Origin: Paraphotobacterium marinum
Lineage (GTDB): Bacteria; Pseudomonadota; Gammaproteobacteria; Enterobacterales; Vibrionaceae
DNA: 64,000 bases
Reading direction: 5' to 3'
NCBI RefSeq assembly: GCF_002216855.1
Contig: NZ_CP022355.1
Span: 62,001 to 126,000, forward strand
The translations under genes were made by a program, and so were the position numbers. Shown here in pieces: positions 51,371 through 61,261 of the stretch. The notes beneath the pieces were generated by a model. It was given only the letters and a program-made list of their open reading frames with translations, ran no database searches and had not been told where the DNA came from. The number at the start of each line of letters is the position of its first letter. Position 1 is the first letter of the stretch.

Positions 51371-51975
51371 ATGGAAAAGAATAAACTATACAATCAAACA
51401 ATAGCTTTTTCTGGAATATGTCAAGCAATAACAATAATACAAAATATTGCAATCAATGGAACATATGAAGAGGATGATCTTATTAAAACTCTCAGAAGTA
51501 TTTTAGTTACTCACCCTTCAAGTATTGATGATGTTTACAAAATTTCTGATCTTAATATAGGCTTAAACACTGTAGTAAATGGCTTTGATGATCCCAAATA
51601 TGCAAAAGATTTATTTAGATATCTTGTAAGTGTTTTACAGATTGAAAAAAAAATTTCTCGAAACTCAAATCTTCTTCAACAAATAGGTAACAGAGTTTCT
51701 CAAATTAATAAAAAAATGAGTTGAATCAATTAGAAATAGGAGAAAATATCTCTGATTTTGCTTCAATATATTCCGATCTTATAAGTAATATACAACCCCG
51801 TATCCAAATTATAGGTAAACCTGAGAATTTAAAACAAATAGATAACCAAAAAAGAATAAGGGCCTTATTGTTGGCTGCCATCAGAAATACAATTTTATGG
51901 AAACAGTCGGGGGGAATAGGTTTACTATTTTATTCAGAAGAAATCAAATTATTAAACAAGCAAAAGAATATTTAA
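51371..51975 (+). CDS. hflD: HflD, interrupted by a -1 frameshift
   Basis: HflD is a membrane-associated protein known in E. coli for modulating lambda CII stability. The first frame ends at residue 117 (RVSQINKKMS) and a second begins at 51721. One extra A in the A7 run 51710-51716 joins them as INKKNELNQLEIGENISDF and yields 201 residues (E. coli 213). Landmarks are FSGICQAI at the start, GNRVSQI in the middle, and QPRIQIIGKPENL and RALLLAAIRNTILWKQSGG at the end. It lies between mnmA and purB. Confidence 0.9.
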
Positions 51976-52006
51976 AAAGTCCAACTAATATTTAAAAAAC
52001 CTTTAG

Positions 52007-53386
<1,380 letters not shown>

Positions 53387-53426
53387 TATGCTAGAATACC
53401 ATTATATTTTTTTATAATGGTATTTT

Positions 53427-54572
53427 ATGTCCTCCTTTGAATTAAATTTTTCGAAAGACCAATTTTTAAAATCTTATTGGCAAAAAAAACCTGTTTTTTA
53501 TAAAAACGCAATCACTAACTTTAAAGATCCTATCACTCCAAATGAATTAGCTGGTTTATCTATGGAGGGTTTCATAGACTCCAGAGAAGTAAGTAATACC
53601 GAAAACAAATGGAAAGTTAAACAAGGTCCCTTATCTTTTAATAAAAAAAATAATCCAACAAAAAATTGGATGTTTCTAGTACAAGCAACAAATCATTGGC
53701 ACGATGGAGTTGACTCTCTTAGTAGATATTTTGATTTTCTTCCTAATTGGTTATTTGATGATATTATGGTAGGTTTTTCTACTGAGGATAGCAGTGTTGG
53801 TGCTCATATTGATAATTATGATGTATTTATTCTTCAGGGTAAAGGTAAAAGAAGATGGACTGTCGGAGATAAAGAAGGGAATTATAAATTGGACCAAAGC
53901 CAAAAAAATTTACAACTTATTGAAAACTTCTCACCTATGATAGATGTCACTTTAGAGGCAGGCGATCTGTTATACATTCCTATAGGCTTTCCTCACAAAG
54001 CCATTGCTCTTGAGGATTCAATGAGCTATTCGATTGGATATCGCTCACCTAATCAACAAGAAATTTTAAGTCACTACACAGATTATTTAATTGATAAAAA
54101 CATAAATAAAAACCACTATATAAATAGAAACTTAACAGCCAGAGTTGATCCTAACAATGTTTCACATGAGGATGAAAAATTACTTTATGATATGACTCTT
54201 AAATGTTTAGAGAATCAGGAAACTTTTAGAGATTTTTTAGGATTATACCTCAGCACACCAAGGCATGAGCAGGATATTTTTACGGATAACTATTCCTCAA
54301 TTGAAGTCAAAGAACTTCTAATAAATAAAACAACTCTATACCTTACTAATGGCGTTAAATTTATATATTTTGAGAATGAGAAAAGTAAACAAACACTATA
54401 CATTAACGGTCAATCATTTGAAATAGATAGTAAACATTTCCAAGAAATTAAAAAGATATCTCAGTTCAAGAAAGTAAATGACCAGATAATTACACCAGAA
54501 GCATTATTTTCAGACAATATAATAAAATTTATAACCAAAATTTTAAATTTAGGTTTGCTTTTTTATAAATAA
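53427..54572 (+). CDS. roxA: Ribosomal oxygenase RoxA/YcfD (50S L16 arginine hydroxylase)
   Basis: A JmjC-type Fe(II)/2-oxoglutarate oxygenase that in E. coli hydroxylates Arg81 of ribosomal protein L16. The 381-residue protein (E. coli 373) has the iron-binding H-x-D in GAHIDNYDVFILQGKGKRRW and the distal His in PIGFPHKAIALEDSMSYSIGYRSP. It stands 40 bases after purB and ends at a bidirectional terminator. Confidence 0.93.
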   Translation: MSSFELNFSKDQFLKSYWQKKPVFYKNAITNFKDPITPNELAGLSMEGFIDSREVSNTENKWKVKQGPLSFNKKNNPTKNWMFLVQATNHWHDGVDSLSRYFDFLPNWLFDDIMVGFSTEDSSVGAHIDNYDVFILQGKGKRRWTVGDKEGNYKLDQSQKNLQLIENFSPMIDVTLEAGDLLYIPIGFPHKAIALEDSMSYSIGYRSPNQQEILSHYTDYLIDKNINKNHYINRNLTARVDPNNVSHEDEKLLYDMTLKCLENQETFRDFLGLYLSTPRHEQDIFTDNYSSIEVKELLINKTTLYLTNGVKFIYFENEKSKQTLYINGQSFEIDSKHFQEIKKISQFKKVNDQIITPEALFSDNIIKFITKILNLGLLFYK

Positions 54573-54589
54573 GACAATGATTTATAAAA

Positions 54590-54619
54590 AAAGTGAACTG
54601 AAATTATTCAGTTCACTTT
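54590..54619. terminator. Bidirectional terminator between roxA and oppF
   Basis: A perfect 13-bp stem AAAGTGAACTGAA/TTCAGTTCACTTT with a 4-base loop, with A/T runs on both sides. It separates two convergent operons. Confidence 0.92.
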
Positions 54620-54642
54620 ATGTGTTTTTCAAGGTATTTTTA

Positions 54643-55638
54643 TTATGATGGAAAATGGCAAGATGCAAAATGTTCTTCACTTTCTTCTTTGAACACAGGC
54701 TTTTTCTGTGCACATAAATCTTGAGCTTTAGGACATCTTGTTCTAAAAACACATCCTGAGGGAGGTGAGATAGGAGAAGGCAAATCTCCTTCAAGAAGTT
54801 CAATTTTTTTGTTCCTTTCTAGCTTTGGATCTGGTATTGGAACAACGCTCAATAAAGCTTTAGTATATGGGTGTTTTGGATCTTTAAATAATTGAGTACT
54901 AGTTGATAGTTCAACAGCATTACCGAGATACATGACTAAAACTCTATCTGAAATATGTTTCACTATTGATAAGTCATGTGCAATAAAAATTAAAGATAAC
55001 CCCATTTCCTTTTGCAATTCTTTCAATAAATTAACAACCTGAGCTTGAATAGATACATCAAGAGCAGAAACTGGCTCATCACAAATAATTAGTTTTGGCT
55101 CTAAGATAAGTGCTCTAGCTATACCAATTCTTTGGCATTGGCCTCCTGAAAATTCATGAGGGTAGCGATTAATCACATTGGGTAACAACCCCACTTTCTT
55201 CATCATACTTTTAACTTTATCTTTAATTTCAGCTTTAGTTAAGTGAGGATAATGAATCGTTAAAGGTTCAGCTATAATGTTTCCAATTGTCATTCTTGGG
55301 TTTAAAGAAGCCAATGGATCTTGAAAGATCATCTGTAAGTTCTTTCTATGTGGTAGCATTTCCTTTTCATTTAAGCTTGTAATGTCATTTCCCAACCAAA
55401 CAACTTTACCATCACGTATTGGAACCAACTTAATTAAAGCTCTCGCTAATGTCGATTTACCGCAACCGGACTCACCAACAACGCCCAAAGTTTCTCCTTC
55501 AAAAATATCTAGACTGACCCCATCAACTGCCTTTAAGTCAAGTTTTTTGCTCCAAGGCATAGCGCCTTTTGGAGAAATTTTAAAATAAACTTTCAGATCA
55601 TCAACACTAAGTAAAATATTTTTATTTTGAACAGTCAT
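54643..55638 (-). CDS. oppF: Oligopeptide ABC transporter ATPase OppF
   Basis: One of the two ATPases of an oligopeptide (Opp/Dpp-type) importer. It has Walker A (GESGCGKSTLARAL), signature FSGGQCQRIGIARAL, Walker B (LIICDEPVSALD) and the C-terminal oligopeptide-ABC domain with its Cys pattern (CVFRTRCPKAQDLC...ASCHFPS). I start at ATG 55638, where a full AAGGAGGTG site lies 8 bases upstream, giving 331 residues. It follows oppD by 2 bases. Confidence 0.94.
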   Translation of the reverse strand: MTVQNKNILLSVDDLKVYFKISPKGAMPWSKKLDLKAVDGVSLDIFEGETLGVVGESGCGKSTLARALIKLVPIRDGKVVWLGNDITSLNEKEMLPHRKNLQMIFQDPLASLNPRMTIGNIIAEPLTIHYPHLTKAEIKDKVKSMMKKVGLLPNVINRYPHEFSGGQCQRIGIARALILEPKLIICDEPVSALDVSIQAQVVNLLKELQKEMGLSLIFIAHDLSIVKHISDRVLVMYLGNAVELSTSTQLFKDPKHPYTKALLSVVPIPDPKLERNKKIELLEGDLPSPISPPSGCVFRTRCPKAQDLCAQKKPVFKEESEEHFASCHFPS

Positions 55639-55640
55639 AA

Positions 55641-56603
55641 TTATGCACCTCCTTTCCAAAAGCACGCTCTTTGTCTTACATCATCAAAAGTTTCGAGAAT
55701 TGGAGATTCTTTCTTGCATTCTGTTTGAACTCGATGACATCTCTCTTGGAACGGACAACCTTTGGGTAAACTTAATAAGTTTGGTGGATTTCCTGGTATT
55801 GTTGGTAATATGTCGCCCTCATGATCTAGTCTAGGAATTGCTCCTAATAAGCCTTCTGTGTATGGGTGTGAAGGTTTGTAAAATATATCATTTACACCAC
55901 CATATTCCATTGTTCTTCCAGCATACATTACAAGCACTTTATCGCAAGAACCAGCAACAACACCTAGATCGTGGGTAATTAATATAATGGCAGTATTAAA
56001 CTCCTTTTTTAAATCGTTTAATAATTCCATTATTTGTGCCTGTACAGTTACATCTAAAGCTGTTGTAGGCTCATCAGCTATTAATAACTGAGGTTGACAA
56101 AGAAGTGACATAGCTATCATAACTCTTTGTCTCATTCCACCTGAAAACTCATGGGGATACATAGACATTCTTTTTCTAGATTCAGGCATTTTCACAGCAT
56201 CTAACATTTTAACTGATGTTTCAAACGCTTCTTTATGACTCATACCTTTATGAAGTTTAAGAACTTCCATCATTTGAGGTCCAATCTTCATATATGGATT
56301 TAAAGATGTCATAGGATCTTGAAATATCATCGATATTTTTTCGGCTCGTATATGATTTAACTCTTTTTCTGATAAATTAAGAATTGAGTTACCTTCAAAT
56401 TTAGCTTCACCTGAAATTTTTCCATTTTTAGCCAATAATCCCATCAGTGAAAAGGCTGTTTGACTTTTACCCGATCCTGACTCTCCAACAATACCTAATG
56501 TTTCACCTTTATCTAACTCGAAATTTAAATTATTGACCGCTGTTACGATGCCATCAGGCGTTGTGAATTCAACTCGTAAATCTTTAACACTTAATAAACT
56601 CAT
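55641..56603 (-). CDS. oppD: Oligopeptide ABC transporter ATPase OppD
   Basis: The second importer ATPase, 320 residues, with Walker A (GESGSGKSQTAFSLMGLL), signature FSGGMRQRVMIAMSLL, Walker B (LLIADEPTTALDVTVQAQ) and the C-terminal CPFQERCHRVQTEC...RACFW Cys pattern. Together with OppF it powers the OppBC channel. Confidence 0.95.
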   Translation of the reverse strand: MSLLSVKDLRVEFTTPDGIVTAVNNLNFELDKGETLGIVGESGSGKSQTAFSLMGLLAKNGKISGEAKFEGNSILNLSEKELNHIRAEKISMIFQDPMTSLNPYMKIGPQMMEVLKLHKGMSHKEAFETSVKMLDAVKMPESRKRMSMYPHEFSGGMRQRVMIAMSLLCQPQLLIADEPTTALDVTVQAQIMELLNDLKKEFNTAIILITHDLGVVAGSCDKVLVMYAGRTMEYGGVNDIFYKPSHPYTEGLLGAIPRLDHEGDILPTIPGNPPNLLSLPKGCPFQERCHRVQTECKKESPILETFDDVRQRACFWKGGA

Positions 56604-56612
56604 TCTATTACC

Positions 56613-57518
56613 TTACCTATCTTTCGGATCCAGAGCATCACGTAAACCATCGCCCATAAAGTTAAAACAAAACAAAGTTACAACCATAAAAATCGCTGGA
56701 ATAATCAATTGATATGGAGCAACTTCCATAGTTTGCTGTCCTTGATTAAGTAGAGTACCCCAACTTGACATTGGAGCCTGAACGCCTAAACCTAGAAAAC
56801 TTAAAAATGATTCAATTAGTATCATTCCTGGAACTAAAAGAGTTGCGTAAACCACAACAACTCCTAATAAATTGGGTACAATATGCTTCACAACTATTTT
56901 AAAAGTACTCACACCACAAACATGAGCTGCTTCTATAAATTCTTTATTTTTAAGTCCTAATGTTTGACCACGTACAATTCTAGCCATGTCTAACCAACTG
57001 ACAGCTCCAATTGCAACAAAAATTAAAATAATATTTTTTCCAAAAAATGTAGTTAACAAAATTACAAAAAACATAAATGGGAAAGAATATAAAATTTCAA
57101 CAGCACGCATCATAATGGAGTCAACTTTGCCACCGACAAAACCTGAAATTGCCCCATACAAAGTACCAACAAGAACGGCTACCAAAGCACCTACTACACC
57201 AACCATCAATGATATGCGCCCTCCCATACACACTCTTACAAACAAATCACGTCCAAGAGTGTCTGTTCCAAACAGATGAGCCATACTTGGTGCTTGATTA
57301 ATTGCTCCCCAATCAGTTTGAGCATATCCATATTTACTTAAAAAAGGACCAATGATCACTAAAGCTGTAATAGCTAGCAATATAAATAAACTAACCATAG
57401 CTGCTTTGTTTTTTACAAATCTATTTTTTGCATCTTGCCATAAACTTCTGCCTTCTACTTCGAGGTTTGTATTTTCTGCAATATTGCTTATTGATTCAAT
57501 TTTCTTTTTTGATAACAT
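56613..57518 (-). CDS. oppC: Oligopeptide ABC transporter permease OppC
   Basis: A 301-residue inner-membrane permease: an N-terminal OppC_N helix (about 38-60), HLFGTDTLGRDLFVRVCMGGRISLMVG, and the EAA loop EFIEAAHVCGVSTFKIVVKHIVPNLLG. The start has GAGG upstream. It follows oppB by 15 bases. Confidence 0.95.
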   Translation of the reverse strand: MLSKKKIESISNIAENTNLEVEGRSLWQDAKNRFVKNKAAMVSLFILLAITALVIIGPFLSKYGYAQTDWGAINQAPSMAHLFGTDTLGRDLFVRVCMGGRISLMVGVVGALVAVLVGTLYGAISGFVGGKVDSIMMRAVEILYSFPFMFFVILLTTFFGKNIILIFVAIGAVSWLDMARIVRGQTLGLKNKEFIEAAHVCGVSTFKIVVKHIVPNLLGVVVVYATLLVPGMILIESFLSFLGLGVQAPMSSWGTLLNQGQQTMEVAPYQLIIPAIFMVVTLFCFNFMGDGLRDALDPKDR

Positions 57519-57533
57519 TTTTATACCTCAAAG

Positions 57534-58454
57534 TTACATACGAATTTTAGGATCAATAACGGCTAATAAAATATCTGCAATAGCATTAAATGCAATTGTC
57601 AGTGCCCCGATTAAAACAGTTACGCCCAATACGACTCCATAGTCTCTATTTAAAGCTCCATTAACAAATATTTGCCCAATTCCAGGAAGACCAAAAATTG
57701 TCTCTATTACAACAGAACCAGTGATAATTCCAACAAAAGCAGGTCCCATAAAAGAAGCTATAGGAAGTAGCGATGGTCTAAGAGCATGCTTAAGAATTAT
57801 TCTTGTTTTTGACAGTCCCTTCGCCTTAGCAGTTCTTATAAAGTTTGAATTCAAAACTTCAATAAGACTTCCTCTCATAATTCTTGCCATGCTTGCAACG
57901 TAATACATCATCATACCAATAACTGGTAAAACTAAATATTGCGGAGCGCCACCATTCCATCCACCAGCTGGTAACCAATGAAGAGAAACTGCAAAAATTA
58001 AAACTAATAATGGACCTAATACAAAGTTAGGGATAGCAACCCCGATCATTGCTGTTGACATCAGAAGATAATCGATCCAGCTATTTTGATTTAAAGCGGC
58101 TAAACAACCAAAAGATATACCAATGATTAAACATAATATGAATGCAATTACACCAATTTTGGCCGATACAGGGAATGCAGCCCGAACAAGTTCCGTTACG
58201 CTTGAATCCTTGTATTTAAAAGAAGGGCCTAAATCTCCATGAGAAAGATTCTTCAAATAATTCCAATATTGCACTGCCATTGGTTTATCTAATCCATATT
58301 TAGCATTTAAGTTTTTCATAACCTGCGGAGGTAATGCTCTGTCACTAGAAAAGGGATTACCTGGGGCAAGTCTCATCATAAAAAAAGAAATTGTAATTAA
58401 AATAAGCAAAGTAGGAATAGCTACTCCAATTCGCTTTAAAATAAATTTAAGCAT
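57534..58454 (-). CDS. oppB: Oligopeptide ABC transporter permease OppB
   Basis: A 306-residue permease opening LKFILKRIGVAIPTLLILITISFFMMRLAPGNPF, the family hallmark, with the EAA loop FIRTAKAKGLSKTRIILKHALRPSLLPI. It is the first gene of oppBCDF here. In most relatives oppA precedes it; the 437 bases upstream contain no binding-protein gene. Confidence 0.95.
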   Translation of the reverse strand: MLKFILKRIGVAIPTLLILITISFFMMRLAPGNPFSSDRALPPQVMKNLNAKYGLDKPMAVQYWNYLKNLSHGDLGPSFKYKDSSVTELVRAAFPVSAKIGVIAFILCLIIGISFGCLAALNQNSWIDYLLMSTAMIGVAIPNFVLGPLLVLIFAVSLHWLPAGGWNGGAPQYLVLPVIGMMMYYVASMARIMRGSLIEVLNSNFIRTAKAKGLSKTRIILKHALRPSLLPIASFMGPAFVGIITGSVVIETIFGLPGIGQIFVNGALNRDYGVVLGVTVLIGALTIAFNAIADILLAVIDPKIRM

Positions 58455-58891
58455 CGTAATTAATAACCTTATAAATTATCGAAATGAACATAAAATTAAA
58501 CAGTTGTACAAAATTAATGCTTAATTTGAACTGAGTAAAGTTTCTGCTGGATAAGATTTGGAATTTTTTGGATTGCAATAAAGCAACTACTAAAAAAGCA
58601 ATATTTGCTATTGATTTTTTGATTTATCATGTTTAAATCACCGTATTCTATTGTTGTGTTTATTATGGTCGTTTAATTATTATTAAAATTAATTTCAGGA
58701 ACAACAATTAAACAAATTTTTCTTATTATGAGTTTGCATAATAAAAAAAATATTACAAAACTGCAAATAAAATTATAATGAAAATTTCAATTTTTTTTTT
58801 TTGCTTAATTTTAATGCTTTCACATAATTATAATTTGGGCATAAATATTGCGTCTATAAATCAAGATTGATTAGCAATTATTTATAAAAAA
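58455..58891 (+). promoter_or_regulatory. Gap oppB/LON-domain gene 2
   Basis: A 437-base gap. oppA is absent. It holds a sigma-54-like element (58837-58852), two inverted LuxO-box-like half sites (TTGCA 58734-58738 and TGCAA 58762-58766), and a 30-codon frame at 58778-58870 with a T12 run that I do not accept as a gene. Nothing else is recognisable. Confidence 0.4.
58837..58852 (+). promoter_or_regulatory. Sigma-54-like promoter before LON-domain gene 2
   Basis: GGCA-N8-TTGC with GG and GC 10 bases apart. The base before GG is G and not T, so the match is weaker than at 10456. Predicted start near 58863, 29 bases before the gene. LuxO, a sigma-54 activator, is encoded 1 kb away, and half-sites of its known TTGCA-N3-TGCAA box lie 70-105 bases upstream, although not with the usual 3-base spacing. 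Confidence 0.35.
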
Positions 58892-59473
58892 ATGAAAATA
58901 CCTATTTTACTAGAAAGAAAGCATGTTTTGCCAAATGGCTGTAATCAAATATATTTAAATTTGAATCTACACATTAATACATTAAAATTCAGTTTTGAAA
59001 ATCAAAATAGATTCGGTTTATGTATGTTTGAAACTTCCACGACTGAAAAAATAGGATACCAATTATTTAACACTGGGACAGTTGTTGAAATAATAGACTT
59101 TAATTCATCTTTTCCTTCAAACAAATTAGAATTGACTATAAAGGGTGTTCAACATTTTTCAATAGCAGAGATATTTGAAGAACAAAAAACCTTGTTTGCC
59201 AAAATAAAATTAAGTTTTAATAATGATCAGTTTGTTCAGTTGAATAATAATGAGTACAATATATTAGCTAAAAATTTAAAACTTTTTTTTAAAAAAAATC
59301 CTTCTGTTTCATGTTTATATAAGGAAAAGGAGTGGGATAATATAAAATGGATATGTGACCGCTTAATAGAAATACTACCATTATCTCCGTCCGACAAACA
59401 AGCCCTAATTCATAATCAAAATTTTGAAAAAGTATGTAATTACCTTTTACAAATTATGACTGTAAGTCACTAA
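58892..59473 (+). CDS. LON substrate-binding-domain protein (paralogue 2)
   Basis: A 193-residue protein paralogous to the one at 12982. It shares the strand pattern at the start (KIPILLERKHVLPNGCNQIYLNL), TVVEIIDFN, LTIKGVQHF and the helical end WICDRLIEILPLSPSDKQALI. No ATPase or protease domain. No clear ribosome site precedes the ATG. Its 3' end overlaps convergent luxU by 20 bases. The role is unknown; placement beside luxUO behind a sigma-54-like element hints at quorum or stress control. Confidence 0.7.
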   Translation: MKIPILLERKHVLPNGCNQIYLNLNLHINTLKFSFENQNRFGLCMFETSTTEKIGYQLFNTGTVVEIIDFNSSFPSNKLELTIKGVQHFSIAEIFEEQKTLFAKIKLSFNNDQFVQLNNNEYNILAKNLKLFFKKNPSVSCLYKEKEWDNIKWICDRLIEILPLSPSDKQALIHNQNFEKVCNYLLQIMTVSH

Positions 59474-59786
59474 TATCTTGAAAAACTTCGATAGTTTCTG
59501 AAATCATTTCTGTCAATTTGGTTACACTTGAATCTTTTAAATTATTTGCTTTTATATCAGTATTAATTTCAAACGCTAGAATGGATAATTCTTCTGCACC
59601 AAATGTGCCCGCTGTACTTTTAAGAGTATGTGTAATTGAACTTAATTCTTCATTAGAAATGGTGTCTACTTGTAATTTACTATAATTTTCTTTGAGATCT
59701 TCAATAAAAACCTTAAGAAGATCAGATAGATCGGCGTACCCAACTTCATTTTCAAGAGCCTTTAAAATATCCTTATTTAAAATCAA
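59454..59786 (-). CDS. luxU: Phosphotransfer protein, LuxU-like (HPt domain)
   Basis: A 110-residue HPt protein with phospho-accepting His53 in SITHTLKSTAGTFGAEELS. In Vibrio, LuxU relays phosphate from quorum-sensing kinases to LuxO. It starts 11 bases after luxO, matching the Vibrio uvrB-luxO-luxU order. The sensor kinases are not in the window. Confidence 0.82.
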   Translation of the reverse strand: MILNKDILKALENEVGYADLSDLLKVFIEDLKENYSKLQVDTISNEELSSITHTLKSTAGTFGAEELSILAFEINTDIKANNLKDSSVTKLTEMISETIEVFQDISDLQS

Positions 59787-59797
59787 TGGTTTATCTC

Positions 59798-61180
59798 CTA
59801 ATTAATGTCTTTCCAAGTTTGAAGTTTTCTATAAATGGTAGATGAGCTGACTTCAAGAAACTTAGCGGCTCTAGGGATATTACCATCACACAACTCAATA
59901 ACTTCCTCAATATATCTTTTTTCGTGTATCCATAGAGGAACAATCTTATCCAAAGTTTTTTGAGGTTTTTCATCGAAAGAACTTATAATATGGATTTGTT
60001 TATTATTTTCAAATTTCAAAATATTTGGCAACATCTGATATTCGACTACATCACCCTCATTTAAAACAACTATGTTTGTTATAATATTTTTGAGTTGTCT
60101 GATATTTCCTGGCCAAGTGTAACGCAAAAATGCTTCTTGAGTATCCGATGAAAATGATGTGAACTTTTTTGATTCTTCAATAGAAACACTTAAAAGTATT
60201 GAATTTGCAATTTGTAAAATATCCGCGCCTCTCTCACGAAGAGGAGGAAGGCCTATAGGAATAACAAATAGTCTATAAAATAAGTCTTTTCTAAAGAGGC
60301 CTTTTTCAACGGCTTCCCAAGGATCTCTATTAGTAGCACAAACAATCTTTACATCAGAGTACATTATTTCAGATGTCCCTACTTTTTGATACTCTCCACT
60401 TTGCAAAAATCTTAGCAGTTTAGACTGTAAATTAATCGCCATTTCACATATTTCATCAAGAAATAACGTTCCACCGTCAACTAATTCAGCTGCGCCTTTT
60501 CTTTCAACAGATGCATCTGTAAACGCACCTTTCACATGGCCAAATATCTCACTTTCCATTAAATCTTTTGGTATTGCAGCACAGTTTAATGCGATAAATC
60601 TTTTGGAACTTCTTGTGCTCATAGCATGCACAGTTTCTGCACATATTTCTTTACCAGTACCACTCTCACCTGTTATAAATATTGTTGCTTTCGACTTTGA
60701 GGATGACTTTATTATTCTGAAAACATCTTTCATTTGAGGACATGAACCAATAAAAGTTTGTTTTTCTGCGTTAGATACTTTAGATTGAATTAAATCTGTA
60801 TCAGGGAATAAAAGTTTGTTGATAGATATTCTTATTTGAGATGATTTTAATGGTTTTAGTATAAAATCTTTTGCTCCAAGTTTCATGGCATTGATAGCCA
60901 GATCAATTGAAGCATTTCCAGTCATAATAATTGATAAAATATTTAATTTCTTTTTGTGAATATGTTTCAATATCTGTATACCAGACATATCTGGTAATTG
61001 GATATCTAATAAAATCAGATCAATCTCTTTTTCTTTGAGTTTGTTAAGTGCATCTTTACCATTTAAACTAATCTGTATATTAAAGTCTAAAGGAGCCAAA
61101 TATTTATAATATAGAGATGCCTCTGATTGAGAGTCCTCAACAATTAAGATGCTTTTTTTATTAGAAGTACCCTTTAACAT
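59798..61180 (-). CDS. luxO: Sigma-54-dependent response regulator LuxO
   Basis: In Vibrio, phospho-LuxO with sigma-54 activates Qrr small RNAs at low cell density. The 460-residue protein has a receiver domain (Asp59 in LILLDIQLPDMSG), an AAA+ domain with Walker A GESGTGKE (171-178) and Walker B GGTLFLDE (236-243), and a Fis-type HTH (DGNIPRAAKFLEVSSSTIYRKLQ). The sigma-54 contact loop reads GAFTDA (218-223) and not GAFTGA. Only 81 bases separate it from uvrB, too few for a qrr1 gene with promoter and activator sites, which in Vibrio lies next to luxO. Confidence 0.88.
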   Translation of the reverse strand: MLKGTSNKKSILIVEDSQSEASLYYKYLAPLDFNIQISLNGKDALNKLKEKEIDLILLDIQLPDMSGIQILKHIHKKKLNILSIIMTGNASIDLAINAMKLGAKDFILKPLKSSQIRISINKLLFPDTDLIQSKVSNAEKQTFIGSCPQMKDVFRIIKSSSKSKATIFITGESGTGKEICAETVHAMSTRSSKRFIALNCAAIPKDLMESEIFGHVKGAFTDASVERKGAAELVDGGTLFLDEICEMAINLQSKLLRFLQSGEYQKVGTSEIMYSDVKIVCATNRDPWEAVEKGLFRKDLFYRLFVIPIGLPPLRERGADILQIANSILLSVSIEESKKFTSFSSDTQEAFLRYTWPGNIRQLKNIITNIVVLNEGDVVEYQMLPNILKFENNKQIHIISSFDEKPQKTLDKIVPLWIHEKRYIEEVIELCDGNIPRAAKFLEVSSSTIYRKLQTWKDIN

Positions 61181-61261
61181 AATTTAAATAAATTTCCATT
61201 TATTATAATTAACTTATAAATTTAAGTATAAGCTTCTAATTGATTTTTAACATCTCTATAA

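Noticed and set aside
58778-58870. 30-codon frame with a signal-like N-terminus before LON-domain gene 2
   Set aside because: It depends on a T12 run, has no ribosome site and covers the sigma-54-like element. A remnant of oppA cannot be shown.
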